Shown piece by piece: positions 1-8,023 of a stretch of DNA of 25,168 bases. Source of the DNA: JAGFIY01 sp964499285 (GTDB lineage Bacteria; Bacteroidota; Ignavibacteria; Ignavibacteriales; Melioribacteraceae); assembly GCA_964499285.1 (NCBI GenBank), contig CAZCLA010000040.1:1-25168 (forward strand), given 5' to 3'. Within the stretch, counting starts at the first letter, position 1. Every line of letters begins with the position of its first letter. The translations under genes were made by a program, and so were the position numbers. The notes under the pieces are model-generated. The model had not been told where the DNA came from. It searched no databases and was given only the letters and a program-made list of their open reading frames with translations.

Positions 1-64
1 GTTTGTAATAAACTCTAACAAAAATTAAATTACAATCTATATTTAGCACAAACTCGGAGAGAGG

Positions 65-1411
65 ATGGCGAAAGTAAAATTTGTAATCAAGCGTACAGGA
101 GCAGTAGTTCCTTTTAAGGAAGATAGAATTGCGAATGCTATTTACAGGGCGGCGGTCTCGGTTGGCGGTCGCGATAAAGAAAAAGCGGCTGAGCTTGCAA
201 AGCAGGTAATAAAAATTGTTGATGAGCGATATAACGAAAACGATAAACCTCACATCGAAGAAATACAAGATATTGTTGAAAAAGTATTAATCGAAAACGG
301 TCACGCTAAAGTTGCTAAAGAATATATTCTATACCGTGAAGAGGCTGCAAGAAGAAGGAAAGAAGATTCACGGCATTTTTCCAAACCATCCGAGTACATT
401 CCGTGGGCAAAAATATGGCGTTCACTTAATTGGGCGGTTGATCACGGACTGCATACTATTAAATCTGCGAACGAAAGAATTAAAAACGGTGAGTTCGCAC
501 AGATAGTTCACGAAGCTGAGAGTTATTACGAAGATCAACTAAATACAGCTGCGGAAATGATAAAAGAAAGAAGCGACGAGCTGCGGATGGTTATGGTAAG
601 TGGTCCGTCTTCTTCCGGTAAAACTACGACCACACTTAAGTTGGAACAGCGACTTAAAAAGATGGATATGAGTTTTGTACCGCTTATTGTAGATCATTAC
701 TTTTTTGATTTGGAGCTTCATCCCAAGGATGAATTCGGCGATTATGATTTTGAAACTCCGCAGGCTCTCGATCTTGAATTGATAAACGAACATCTTAAAA
801 GATTAGCAGACGGAGAAGAAGTAAAAATTCCTTATTACGATTTTAAAGAAGGGAAAAGATATCTCGATAGAACTCCGTTAAAAGTGGAAAAGAATCAAGT
901 ATTATTAATAGACAGCTTGCACGGACTTTATCCCGAATTCAGTAAAGCAATTCCCGCCGCACAAAAATTTAAGCTCTATCTCGAGCCATTACTGCAGATG
1001 AAAACCGAAGCAGGTGATTTTATTCGTTGGACGGATCTTCGTTTAATCAGAAGAATGCTTCGTGATTCGGTTCACCGTGCTTATAAACCTGAGCAGACCT
1101 TACTGCACTGGCATTATGTTCGATCATCCGAAAAACGAAACATACTTCCCTACTGCAACTCAGCCGATTATATGATCAATACTTCGATGCCGTATGAAGT
1201 CCCTCTTTATAGACCAATGCTTCTAAATGATTTTAAAGAGTGGACGGAAAAATACAAAAAGGATCCGCTTCGTTTAGATGCCTTTACAAGAGCACAAAGA
1301 TTAAATCGCGTTTTAAGCGAAATTGAACCGATAGAAGACAACTCACCTGTTCCGGGAGATTCAGTTCTTCGTGAGTTTATAGGTGGCAGTGTTTTTGAAC
1401 AGCATAAGTAG
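65..1411 (+). CDS. ATP-cone plus uridine kinase/phosphoribulokinase-like nucleoside kinase
   Basis: The 448-residue product is probably a cytoplasmic nucleoside kinase of the phosphoribulokinase/uridine kinase family, phosphorylating a nucleoside with ATP or GTP. Residues about 3-92 form an ATP-cone, the regulatory nucleotide-binding domain best known from ribonucleotide reductases. A P-loop GPSSSGKTT lies at 180-188. It is followed by the family's substrate-side pattern: VDHYF, then DEFGDYDFETPQALD and a PYYDF segment. The C-terminal LREFIGGS stretch also occurs in long nucleoside kinases of this family, which more often carry a TGS-like N-terminal region. A GGAGAGAGG ribosome-binding site lies directly before the ATG. 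The exact substrate cannot be read from sequence. Allosteric control by ATP or dATP through the cone is inference. The kinase fold call is firm. Confidence 0.85.
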   Translation: MAKVKFVIKRTGAVVPFKEDRIANAIYRAAVSVGGRDKEKAAELAKQVIKIVDERYNENDKPHIEEIQDIVEKVLIENGHAKVAKEYILYREEAARRRKEDSRHFSKPSEYIPWAKIWRSLNWAVDHGLHTIKSANERIKNGEFAQIVHEAESYYEDQLNTAAEMIKERSDELRMVMVSGPSSSGKTTTTLKLEQRLKKMDMSFVPLIVDHYFFDLELHPKDEFGDYDFETPQALDLELINEHLKRLADGEEVKIPYYDFKEGKRYLDRTPLKVEKNQVLLIDSLHGLYPEFSKAIPAAQKFKLYLEPLLQMKTEAGDFIRWTDLRLIRRMLRDSVHRAYKPEQTLLHWHYVRSSEKRNILPYCNSADYMINTSMPYEVPLYRPMLLNDFKEWTEKYKKDPLRLDAFTRAQRLNRVLSEIEPIEDNSPVPGDSVLREFIGGSVFEQHK

Positions 1412-1435
1412 TGGTTAGCTAGTAATTATAAATAC

Positions 1436-1441
1436 AGGAGG
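1436..1441 (+). promoter_or_regulatory. Shine-Dalgarno AGGAGG fixing a TTG start
   Basis: A perfect AGGAGG sits 6 nt before the TTG at 1448. It decides in favour of this non-ATG start for the following membrane-protein gene. Confidence 0.8.
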
Positions 1442-1447
1442 AATTTC

Positions 1448-1846
1448 TTGCTCGGCTTTCTATTTGGCGTTTTTACAATACTACATGGTCTTGTTCATCT
1501 GTTATATTTTGGACATAGCCAAAAACTATTTGAACTTCAACCTGGTATGATCTGGCCTCAAGGTTCATGGGCTTTCTCGATGCTTTTCGGAGATAAAAAG
1601 ACAAGATTGCTGGCAAGCATTTTATGCATATTTGTTGCTGTTGGTTTTATAACTGGCGGCATAGGTATCCTTTTTGGCAATACTTGGTGGATTTATCTAA
1701 TTGTAGGTTCGGCTATATTTTCTTCCATTATATTTATTCTTTTCTGGGATGGAGAGGCTATTAAATTGCACGATAAAGGTGGTGTCGGTATTTTACTCAA
1801 CATAACAATTTTGGTCATTGTTTTTTTTTATTTTCAAAAAAATTGA
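1448..1846 (+). CDS. Small four-helix integral membrane protein, unknown function
   Basis: The 132-residue product is almost entirely hydrophobic, with about four membrane-spanning segments: near residues 1-18, 52-75, 78-100 and 112-130. A charged cytoplasmic or periplasmic stretch (FGDKKTR) lies before the second helix. Translation begins at TTG, supported by a perfect AGGAGG 6 nt upstream; there is no suitable ATG near the N-terminus. It follows the nucleoside kinase by 36 nt on the same strand and may be co-transcribed with it. No catalytic motif or family was recognised, so no function is assigned. The GFLFGVFTILHGLVHLLYFGHS opening resembles small conserved membrane proteins of unknown role. 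Confidence 0.75.
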   Translation: MLGFLFGVFTILHGLVHLLYFGHSQKLFELQPGMIWPQGSWAFSMLFGDKKTRLLASILCIFVAVGFITGGIGILFGNTWWIYLIVGSAIFSSIIFILFWDGEAIKLHDKGGVGILLNITILVIVFFYFQKN

Positions 1847-1910
1847 CTGAATGATAATATATTACCTTTATATTTCTTTGTGCAGTTATTGAAAACCAAT
1901 AGCATATCAA

Positions 1911-2309
1911 ATGATAAACAAATCACACATTATTTTTTACGTTGAAGATCAAGAAAAAAGCACGGAGTTTTATGCGACTTTGCTCAATCATACTCCGGAA
2001 CTGAACGTGCCGGGAATGACAGAATTTCAAATAACATCTTCAACTGTGTTTGGACTTATGCCTGCGAACGGTATTAAAAATTTACTCGGAGATAAAATCG
2101 AAAAACCGGAAAGAAAAAACAATCAACCCCGCGCAGAATTATATTTAATGGTAGATAATATTGAAAGCTATGTGAATAGAGCAATTAAACTTAATGCAAA
2201 AAAATTAGACGACTTAAAAGAAAGAGATTGGGGACACAGAGTAATTTATTTTGAAGATCCCGATGGTTATGTAGTTGCTTTTGCTGAAAATAAGGAAGAG
2301 AATGTATGA
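1911..2309 (+). CDS. VOC-superfamily (glyoxalase/bleomycin-resistance-like) protein
   Basis: The 132-residue product has the vicinal oxygen chelate fold pattern. The N-terminal half-repeat starts with HIIFYVEDQEKSTEFYATLL. The second half contains AELYLMVDNIESYVNRAIKLNA and ends with the typical VIYFEDPDGYVVAFAE strand pair. VOC proteins include glyoxalases, dioxygenases and antibiotic-binding proteins; no specific reaction can be inferred here. The stop codon overlaps the start of the next gene by 4 nt (ATGA), so the two are probably translationally coupled. No clear Shine-Dalgarno precedes this ATG. Length is normal for a single-chain two-module VOC protein. Confidence 0.8.
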   Translation: MINKSHIIFYVEDQEKSTEFYATLLNHTPELNVPGMTEFQITSSTVFGLMPANGIKNLLGDKIEKPERKNNQPRAELYLMVDNIESYVNRAIKLNAKKLDDLKERDWGHRVIYFEDPDGYVVAFAENKEENV

Positions 2310-3169
2310 ACTTGCCTGACGAATTTGCATTTAATAAACTTAATCGCGAACACGTCGACAAACTAATCGAATGGGCTGACGAAGAAGGATGGAATCCCGG
2401 TCCGTATGACGCAGAAGTTTACTGGGAAACTGATCCCGATGGATTTTACGGATTCTTTATTAAAGATGAGTTAATTGCAGGCGGTTCAATCATTTCTTAT
2501 GACGGTGAGTTTGGGTTTATGGGTTTTTTTATTGTTAAGCCGGAGTATAGATCTGAGGGAATAGGCAGGAAACTTTGGTATTTAAGAAGGGATACTTTGC
2601 TAAAAAGATTGAACAATGGTGCTTCAATTGGAATGGACGGCGTTATAGGTATGCAGCCGTTTTACAATCGCGGCGGATTTGAAATTGCTTTTCGTGATTT
2701 ACGTTACGAAGGAATCGGAAAAGAGTATCCAATAAATCATAATATTTCTCCCATTGAGAAAATTGATTTAGATAGTGTTTTAGAATATGATAAAATTTGT
2801 TTCGGTGTTAACCGCCCGAAATTTATGCTGAATTGGTTAAAGATGCCGGAAGTACAATGTTTTAAATATGTTAATAAAAATATACTAAAGGGATTCGCAG
2901 TTTTACGTAAAGCCAACAAGGGTTATAAAATTTGTCCTCTCTTTGCGGACACTCCACAAATTGCTGAAGAACTATTTAAAGCCTGTTCCGCTGCTGCCAA
3001 AGATGATTACTTTTATTTGGATATACCAATTGTTAATGAAGCCGCAAACAATCTGGTTAAAAACCACAAAATGGATTACGTTTTTGAATGTGCAAGAATG
3101 TATTACGGAACCCCGCTGAATATCCCGATTGAAAAAATTTTTGGAATTACTACCTTTGAATTGGGGTGA
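2306..3169 (+). CDS. GNAT-family N-acetyltransferase with a second C-terminal domain
   Basis: The 287-residue product has an N-terminal GNAT domain (about 1-135). It starts with WADEEGWNPGPYDAE (about 23-37). The acetyl-CoA pyrophosphate-binding motif R82-S-E-G-I-G-R-K-L90 follows the FIVKPEYR strand. The region from about 150 to 287 looks like the second acetyltransferase-like domain found in YitH/HolE-type two-domain GNAT proteins. The protein should transfer an acetyl group from acetyl-CoA to an unknown amine. An AAGGAAG ribosome-binding site lies inside the end of the VOC gene, and the 4-nt overlap indicates coupled expression with it. The acceptor is not predictable. Confidence 0.85.
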   Translation: MNLPDEFAFNKLNREHVDKLIEWADEEGWNPGPYDAEVYWETDPDGFYGFFIKDELIAGGSIISYDGEFGFMGFFIVKPEYRSEGIGRKLWYLRRDTLLKRLNNGASIGMDGVIGMQPFYNRGGFEIAFRDLRYEGIGKEYPINHNISPIEKIDLDSVLEYDKICFGVNRPKFMLNWLKMPEVQCFKYVNKNILKGFAVLRKANKGYKICPLFADTPQIAEELFKACSAAAKDDYFYLDIPIVNEAANNLVKNHKMDYVFECARMYYGTPLNIPIEKIFGITTFELG

Positions 3170-3272
3170 TTGACTAAGCCCAATTTCAAATAACAGCAAA
3201 TTTGTATTTCATATTTTTATAAAAAGTTATAATACATTGATTTTATGCCTGCCAAATTGAGTAAAATTCATA

Positions 3273-3301
3273 TTGACGAATAGAAAAATTCTTTCTATAT
3301 A
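3273..3301 (+). promoter_or_regulatory. Sigma-70-type promoter for the DUF486 gene
   Basis: TTGACG at 3273-3278 and TATATA at 3296-3301 are separated by exactly 17 nt. The pair lies about 40 nt before the ATG at 3341 in a gene-free gap, which matches a consensus -35/-10 arrangement. Assignment rests on sequence alone. Confidence 0.55.
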
Positions 3302-3340
3302 CCGCAGTTATTTTTTAAATAACTTTCTAAAGGAAAAATA

Positions 3341-3709
3341 ATGAGCGGTATTCTGGTAATCTTGCTTTTGGTTGCATCAAATACATTTATGACTTTCGCA
3401 TGGTACGGTCATTTGAAATTCAAGGAAATTCCGTCATTTTCAAATCTTGGATTATTTACAATAGTCTTAATTAGTTGGGGAGTTGCTTTTTTTGAGTACT
3501 GTTTTCAAGTTCCCGCAAATCGCATAGGATATAATGGAAACGGCGGTTCATTCAGTCTTGTTGAATTAAAAGTAATTCAAGAGGTTATAACTCTCACTGT
3601 TTTCACGGTTTTTTCGTTACTGCTTTTCAAAACCGAAACTTTTAAAATGAATCACTTGATTGGATTTATCTTTTTGATATTAGCCGTATATTTTATCTTC
3701 AAGAAATAG
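3341..3709 (+). CDS. DMT-family (DUF486) small membrane protein
   Basis: The 122-residue product has about four transmembrane helices and matches the DUF486/DMT-like family of small-multidrug-resistance-like proteins. Conserved features are the N-terminal SNTFMTFAWYGHLKF, then SWGVAFFEYCFQVPANRIGYNGNGGSFSLVELKVIQEVITLTVF in the middle, and a hydrophobic C-terminal helix. Family members are inner-membrane proteins thought to be related to drug/metabolite transporters, but the substrate is unknown. An AAAGGA Shine-Dalgarno at 3329-3334 precedes the ATG, and a strong promoter-like pair lies upstream. It is probably monocistronic or leads into the UbiA gene 117 nt downstream. Confidence 0.85.
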   Translation: MSGILVILLLVASNTFMTFAWYGHLKFKEIPSFSNLGLFTIVLISWGVAFFEYCFQVPANRIGYNGNGGSFSLVELKVIQEVITLTVFTVFSLLLFKTETFKMNHLIGFIFLILAVYFIFKK

Positions 3710-3722
3710 ATTAGCTGAAAGA

Positions 3723-3830
3723 ATGAGTAATTCTAAAATTAATAAAAGATTTAAGACGCCAAAGAATTTTTTTGCATTGTTTTGTACCAATGATTTGGTA
3801 AGAAAATTATATAGCAGTTATAAAACTTGA
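3723..3830 (+). CDS. Possible 35-residue leader peptide overlapping the UbiA start
   Basis: A short open frame of 35 codons begins at ATG 3723. Its TGA stop (3828-3830) overlaps the TTG start of the UbiA-family gene (3827-3829). The peptide is basic and begins MSNSKINKRFKTPKNFF. The overlap is the geometry expected for translational coupling, and the UbiA gene lacks a good ribosome-binding site of its own. There is no homology or strong Shine-Dalgarno to support it, so it may be a chance frame. Confidence 0.25.
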   Translation: MSNSKINKRFKTPKNFFALFCTNDLVRKLYSSYKT

Positions 3831-4684
3831 AGCTGAAAAAAATCATAGGATTTTTCAAGTTAATTAGATTCGAACTTCCGGTTGCAGCTGGAATTTGTGT
3901 TGTTTTAGGACAGCTGCTCGCATTAAAAGAATTTTATTCTTTTCAACTCGCAGCTAAAGGTTTCTTATCGGTCTTTGCGGCGTCCGCATCAATATTAGTA
4001 CTTAACGATTATTTTGATGTAGAAACAGATAGAATAAATGCTCCATATAGACCAATTCCTTTCAATCTAGTGACAGAAAAAGAGGCACTGTATTTTTCAA
4101 TCTTTCTGTTGATCATAGGTTTTGCTACAAGTTTACTGATTGACATATATTCATTTTTTTGCATTCTTGTATTAACTGTTGTGGGATATTTATATAACCG
4201 CAGGTTTAAAAAAAGCGGATTACTAGGAAATGTCATAGTCAGTTTTTCTGTGGGAATGACTTTTATATACGGCGGAATTTCTGTAGGGTCTCCATATGAC
4301 AAACACATTTTGTTTTTTGCACTTACCGCAGCGTTAATAGATCTTGGTGAAGAAATAGCTTCTGATGCAATGGATATTAAGGGAGATTTATTAATTGGAT
4401 CAAATTCATTGGCAATCAAATATGGAAGACCAGTCGCAGTAAAAGTAAGCACAATTATTTTCTTGTTTGTAATTTTGTTCTCATTTCTACCTTTCTTTCT
4501 ATCTTGGTTTTCTGCTGTCTATCTTATTCCAATCCTTGTCATGGATGCTTTTATTCTATTCCCGATTCTAAAACTGAATAAAATCGAGAATGATGATTCC
4601 GGTAGAAATTATATTCGCATTATATATTTAGGTTCAACTTTTGGCATTCTTCTCTTTATTACAATTTTACTGTTAGGTGCTTAA
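3827..4684 (+). CDS. UbiA-family prenyltransferase
   Basis: The 285-residue polytopic membrane protein (about eight to nine helices) carries both Asp-rich motifs of the UbiA superfamily: N60-D-Y-F-D64-x3-D68 followed by RINAPYRPIP, and D172-LGEEIAS-D180-AM-D183-IKGD. These bind Mg2+ and the diphosphate of an isoprenoid donor during transfer to a lipophilic acceptor. Members make menaquinone, heme O/A, chlorophyll side chains and archaeal-type ether lipids; the acceptor here is undetermined. Translation seems to start at TTG: an in-frame stop lies just upstream (TAA 3821-3823) and no early ATG exists. A 35-codon frame ends across this start. A polyprenyl diphosphate synthase fusion lies about 8 kb away, but no operon links them. 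Confidence 0.85.
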   Translation: MKLKKIIGFFKLIRFELPVAAGICVVLGQLLALKEFYSFQLAAKGFLSVFAASASILVLNDYFDVETDRINAPYRPIPFNLVTEKEALYFSIFLLIIGFATSLLIDIYSFFCILVLTVVGYLYNRRFKKSGLLGNVIVSFSVGMTFIYGGISVGSPYDKHILFFALTAALIDLGEEIASDAMDIKGDLLIGSNSLAIKYGRPVAVKVSTIIFLFVILFSFLPFFLSWFSAVYLIPILVMDAFILFPILKLNKIENDDSGRNYIRIIYLGSTFGILLFITILLLGA

Positions 4685-4844
4685 TTGTTCTGACAATTCT
4701 AAATTATTGTTTCTATCAAAATTCAATTTTATTGACATTCTAAAAATTTGATGAGGAATTAATTTCAATTATTCCGAAAACATAATTCACTTTTAATTAT
4801 TTCAGAGGTATTTTTCAGATAACAATTCATAAATTGGAGTTATA

Positions 4845-5345
4845 ATGTACAGATCAATAGAAGACTTTCTTAAGTCATGGGAAACTGAAAAGGATGCAAC
4901 ATTAAAAATATTTTCTGGATTAACTGATGAATCGCTGCATTCATCTGTTTCAGGCGAAGTAAGAACATTGGGAAGACTAGCTTGGCATATTACCCAGACT
5001 TTAACAGAGATGAACAGCAAAGTTGGTTTGCTGGATAATGATGATCTTTCGGAGGTTTCGATTCCAACTAAAGTTAAGGAAATCATAGAAGTGTATGAAA
5101 AATATTCTTCTATACTTGTAAAAAATATTAAGTCTCGTTGGAATGATGTAATGCTTTTCGAGAAAATTGATCTTTACGGTGAAAGTTGGGAAAGAAGCAG
5201 AGTACTAGAAATGCTGGTCAATCATCAGATTCATCATCGCGCACAAATGACGATTTTAATGAGATTGCTCGGACTTCAAGTTCCCGGCATTTATGGTCCT
5301 TCAAAAGAGGAATGGAAAAATTACGGGATGGAACCTCAAGAATAA
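4845..5345 (+). CDS. DinB/YfiT-like four-helix protein
   Basis: The 166-residue product fits the DinB-like superfamily of metal-binding four-helix bundles. The expected His triad is visible: H48 in RLAWHITQT, and H127 and H131 in the H-x3-H of LVNHQIHHRAQM. The family includes bacillithiol and mycothiol-dependent transferases and damage-inducible proteins; nothing here identifies a thiol or substrate. The C-terminal GLQVPGIYGPSKEEW segment is also common in this family. A TTGGAG-like ribosome-binding site precedes the ATG. It ends 8 nt before the convergent end of the Mrp operon, with no visible terminator between them. Confidence 0.8.
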   Translation: MYRSIEDFLKSWETEKDATLKIFSGLTDESLHSSVSGEVRTLGRLAWHITQTLTEMNSKVGLLDNDDLSEVSIPTKVKEIIEVYEKYSSILVKNIKSRWNDVMLFEKIDLYGESWERSRVLEMLVNHQIHHRAQMTILMRLLGLQVPGIYGPSKEEWKNYGMEPQE

Positions 5346-5353
5346 GTTAGTAT

Positions 5354-5704
5354 TCAGCTATTTAGTTCATGAGTTTCATCATCATACTTGCCCCGTAATT
5401 CATCATATATTGTTTCCTTCCACAAAGGTACTCCGTCGAAATATGCGGCTCTCCCAATCATATGTGCTGCGACCGGGGCAGTAAGCATCAGAAAAGAAAT
5501 TATGATCAGTGATCGGCTTACTATACCTATTTCCCAAAAGTGGATTGCTGTCCCGAGCAAAACGAATCCTACTCCCAATGTAGCTGCTTTTGTCGTAGCC
5601 GACATTCGCATATACAAATCCGGCATTCTCAACAACCCGATTGCCGAAATAAGAATAAACAACGAACCAGTTATTACAAGAATTACGCTTATAATTTCTT
5701 TCAT
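5354..5704 (-). CDS. mnhG: Mrp/Mnh cation:proton antiporter subunit G
   Basis: The 116-residue product has three transmembrane helices and matches the MnhG/MrpG (PhaG) family. The marker stretch is LLRMPDLYMRMSATTKAATLGVGFVLLGTAIHF, followed by a helix with LTAPVAAHMIGRAAY. It is the last gene of the seven-gene operon; its ATG overlaps the stop of mnhF by 4 nt. MrpG is a small membrane subunit needed for assembly and activity of the complex, with no proton-pumping residues of its own known. Length is normal for the family. Confidence 0.92.
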   Translation of the reverse strand: MKEIISVILVITGSLFILISAIGLLRMPDLYMRMSATTKAATLGVGFVLLGTAIHFWEIGIVSRSLIIISFLMLTAPVAAHMIGRAAYFDGVPLWKETIYDELRGKYDDETHELNS

Positions 5705-5970
5705 TTCCTTGTTCTCCTTTCCAAGTAGTAAGCGAAGGCGACTGTTCCTAAAAATGCAAGAAGTGCCAAAATTAATCCGCCGTCCAATAGTTTAATCGAG
5801 TTTGATTTGACAGCATAAACTGCAATAAAAGCTATTCCGATTGCCGTTAAAACATCAAACGCCACTATACGATCCTCAATTGTAGGCCCTTTAATAACTC
5901 TAAGCAGAACGATAAATATCGACACAGTTATAACCGGGATTGCAAAATATGTGATTACTGACTCGAACAT
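5701..5970 (-). CDS. mnhF: Mrp/Mnh cation:proton antiporter subunit F
   Basis: The 89-residue product has three transmembrane helices and the MnhF/MrpF signature: VLRVIKGPTIEDRIVAFDVLTAIGIAFIAVYAV in the middle, with GGLILALLAFLGTVAFAYYLER at the end. The conserved acidic residue in the DRIVAFD motif is present. It overlaps mnhG by 4 nt and shares one nucleotide with the end of mnhE, which is typical tight coupling in Mrp operons. Confidence 0.92.
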   Translation of the reverse strand: MFESVITYFAIPVITVSIFIVLLRVIKGPTIEDRIVAFDVLTAIGIAFIAVYAVKSNSIKLLDGGLILALLAFLGTVAFAYYLERRTRK

Positions 5971-6443
5971 CAGCGTGTAATCTCCATCAGTCTTCGTTCA
6001 AAACCGTTCTTTATTTCCTTCTTGAATTTCTCTGGATCGGAAACGTACATCGAGTGAACGTATAAAACTTTTTTATCCGAACTTACATCGAGACTTAAAG
6101 TTCCCGGTGTTAAGGTTATCATGTTTGCGAGTATTGTTATCTCAAAATCTTTATCAACGCTTAGGGGAAGTGCAATAATGGAAGGTTTCATTCTGTGCTG
6201 TGGTGTAACTATATCATAAGCAACTTTTATATTAGCAACAATTAGTTCATACAAAAAGTAAAAAACCAAACTGATAACCTTCGGTACTTTACTTATATAT
6301 TTACTACTTTCGGAAGCATAGCGGCTGATCCAAAGTATTATAAAACCGATTACAAAACCTTCGAAAAAGTTCATAAAATCCAAATCGCCTGTTAAAAACA
6401 TCCAGGTGATCGCAAGTAATATGTTTAGAAGCAGCTTGTTCAT
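5970..6443 (-). CDS. mnhE: Mrp/Mnh cation:proton antiporter subunit E
   Basis: The 157-residue product matches MnhE/MrpE. It has hydrophobic N-terminal helices (LLLNILLAITWMFLTG, FFEGFVIGFIILWISR) and another segment (VISLVFYFLYELIVANIKVAYDIV). These precede a soluble domain containing the family hallmark ITLTPGTLSLDVSSDKKVLYVHSMYV. MrpE is a membrane-anchored accessory subunit of the antiporter. The gene shares one nucleotide with each neighbour (mnhD upstream, mnhF downstream). Length is normal. Confidence 0.92.
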   Translation of the reverse strand: MNKLLLNILLAITWMFLTGDLDFMNFFEGFVIGFIILWISRYASESSKYISKVPKVISLVFYFLYELIVANIKVAYDIVTPQHRMKPSIIALPLSVDKDFEITILANMITLTPGTLSLDVSSDKKVLYVHSMYVSDPEKFKKEIKNGFERRLMEITR

Positions 6444-7936
6444 TATCTGTTTCCTAGAACTGCTCGAATATAAATTTCCGGATTTAACAATTGATCTGCG
6501 GCTTTCTGTGCAATATTAAAAAACGGATCGACATTTAATCCAATTGTAACCGTAATTAAAGCAAGCAGCACAATCGGAAGAAATAAAAATAACTTCCGTT
6601 TGGGATCAATATTTGAACTATTAGTTTTAACTTCTTCCGGAGTCATTTTCCAAAATGCTTCGTGCCAGATTTTTGTCATAGAAAAAAGAGTCAACAATCC
6701 TACAAAAAGTGCGACGGCAACAATATAAAATTCATCTAACTCGATGCCGGCTTTAATAACGCTGTACTTAGCCCAAAATCCGCTTAGTGGCGGAATTCCA
6801 GACAATGAGAGGGCTGGTATTAGAAACAGTAATCCGGCTAAAGGATAAAGTTTATATAAACCCCCAAGTTTTTTTAGATCATATGTGCCGCGAAGTTCGT
6901 TCACTACACCACTCACAAAAAATAAATTTGTTTTAACAATTATATGATGAATTATATAAAATATCCCGCCCGCAATTGCTAACGGAGAGAACAAACCCAA
7001 ACCCATAATCATATAACCGATTTGACTTATTATATGAAATGATAGAATTCTCCTAAAATTCATCTGTGCTGCTGCACCGAGTACTCCCGTCAACATAGTT
7101 AAAGCAGCAATGACTAATATTATTGTGTGCGTAAAAGAAATGTTGTTTACAAAAATGAGGGTGAATACTCTAATTAAAGCATAAACTCCGACTTTTGTGA
7201 GAAGTCCGGCGAACACTGCCGAAACAGCCGCCGGCGGTGTATGATAAGAAGCCGGAAGCCAGAAGAAAAGTGGAAATACTGCTGACTTTATACCGAAAGC
7301 GACTAAAAAAAGTATTGATACAACAGTTGTCATTTCCGGATCTTCTAAAAGCGGAAGTTTTAATGCAAGGTCTGCCATGTTCAATGTGCCGGCTAAACCG
7401 TAAAGAATTCCCACACCAGCTAAAAATAATGCCGAAGAGAGTAAATTTAGAGTGACATATTTAATTGCCCCTTCCAATTGTTCACGCTTTCCTCCCAAAG
7501 CCAGCAATACGAACGAACTGATCAGCATCACTTCAAACCAAACATAGAGATTAAAAATATCACCGGTCAGAAAAGCCCCATTAATTCCCATCAATAAAAT
7601 TTGTAAAAGGGGATAGTAACCGAACCTTTCACGTTCAGCGTCCATTGTTGCCATAGAAAATAAAGCAGTTGCTAATCCTATGACCGCAGTTATCACAACC
7701 ATTATTGAACTGAACAAATCCGCGACCAATACGATACCAAATGGTGCTTCCCAACCTCCGAGTTGAAGGGTGATAATTTCTTGTTCAATTACTTGTATAA
7801 TCAGTAACACAGAAATTATCACTGAAATGACTGATGATAAAAGATTAATGATTCTGTGTGCGCTATAATTTTTCCAGAACAGCATCATTAAAACACCGAA
7901 GAAGAAAGGCGATATTATCGGAAGAACAATCAACAT
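6443..7936 (-). CDS. mnhD: Mrp/Mnh cation:proton antiporter subunit D
   Basis: The 497-residue product is a NuoM/NuoN-like membrane subunit with about 14 helices. Residues matching the proton-channel set of complex I antiporter-like subunits are visible: E135 in NLYVWFEVMLISSF, K217 in FGIKSAVFPLFFWLP and K248 in AGLLTKVGVY. The histidine-containing PASYHTPPAAVSAVFAG loop lies between the two lysines. MrpD is essential for Na+/H+ exchange. It is separated from mnhC by 87 nt, the only sizeable gap in an otherwise overlapping operon. Its ribosome-binding site is weak (GGGAAAAG, spaced far from ATG). Confidence 0.93.
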   Translation of the reverse strand: MLIVLPIISPFFFGVLMMLFWKNYSAHRIINLLSSVISVIISVLLIIQVIEQEIITLQLGGWEAPFGIVLVADLFSSIMVVITAVIGLATALFSMATMDAERERFGYYPLLQILLMGINGAFLTGDIFNLYVWFEVMLISSFVLLALGGKREQLEGAIKYVTLNLLSSALFLAGVGILYGLAGTLNMADLALKLPLLEDPEMTTVVSILFLVAFGIKSAVFPLFFWLPASYHTPPAAVSAVFAGLLTKVGVYALIRVFTLIFVNNISFTHTIILVIAALTMLTGVLGAAAQMNFRRILSFHIISQIGYMIMGLGLFSPLAIAGGIFYIIHHIIVKTNLFFVSGVVNELRGTYDLKKLGGLYKLYPLAGLLFLIPALSLSGIPPLSGFWAKYSVIKAGIELDEFYIVAVALFVGLLTLFSMTKIWHEAFWKMTPEEVKTNSSNIDPKRKLFLFLPIVLLALITVTIGLNVDPFFNIAQKAADQLLNPEIYIRAVLGNR

Positions 7937-8023
7937 TTTATTTTTCTTTTCCCATTTTGTAAGTTTTTATACTCATTCACTATTCCGAGTTTATTATATG
8001 ATTCCCATAATGATTTCACGAAT

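Noticed and set aside
4009..4452. A 147-codon minus-strand frame
   Set aside because: Antisense to the UbiA-family gene, whose catalytic motifs and membrane helices are clear.
5388..5795. A 135-codon plus-strand frame
   Set aside because: Antisense to mnhG and mnhF, which are strongly supported by family signatures and overlapping operon structure.
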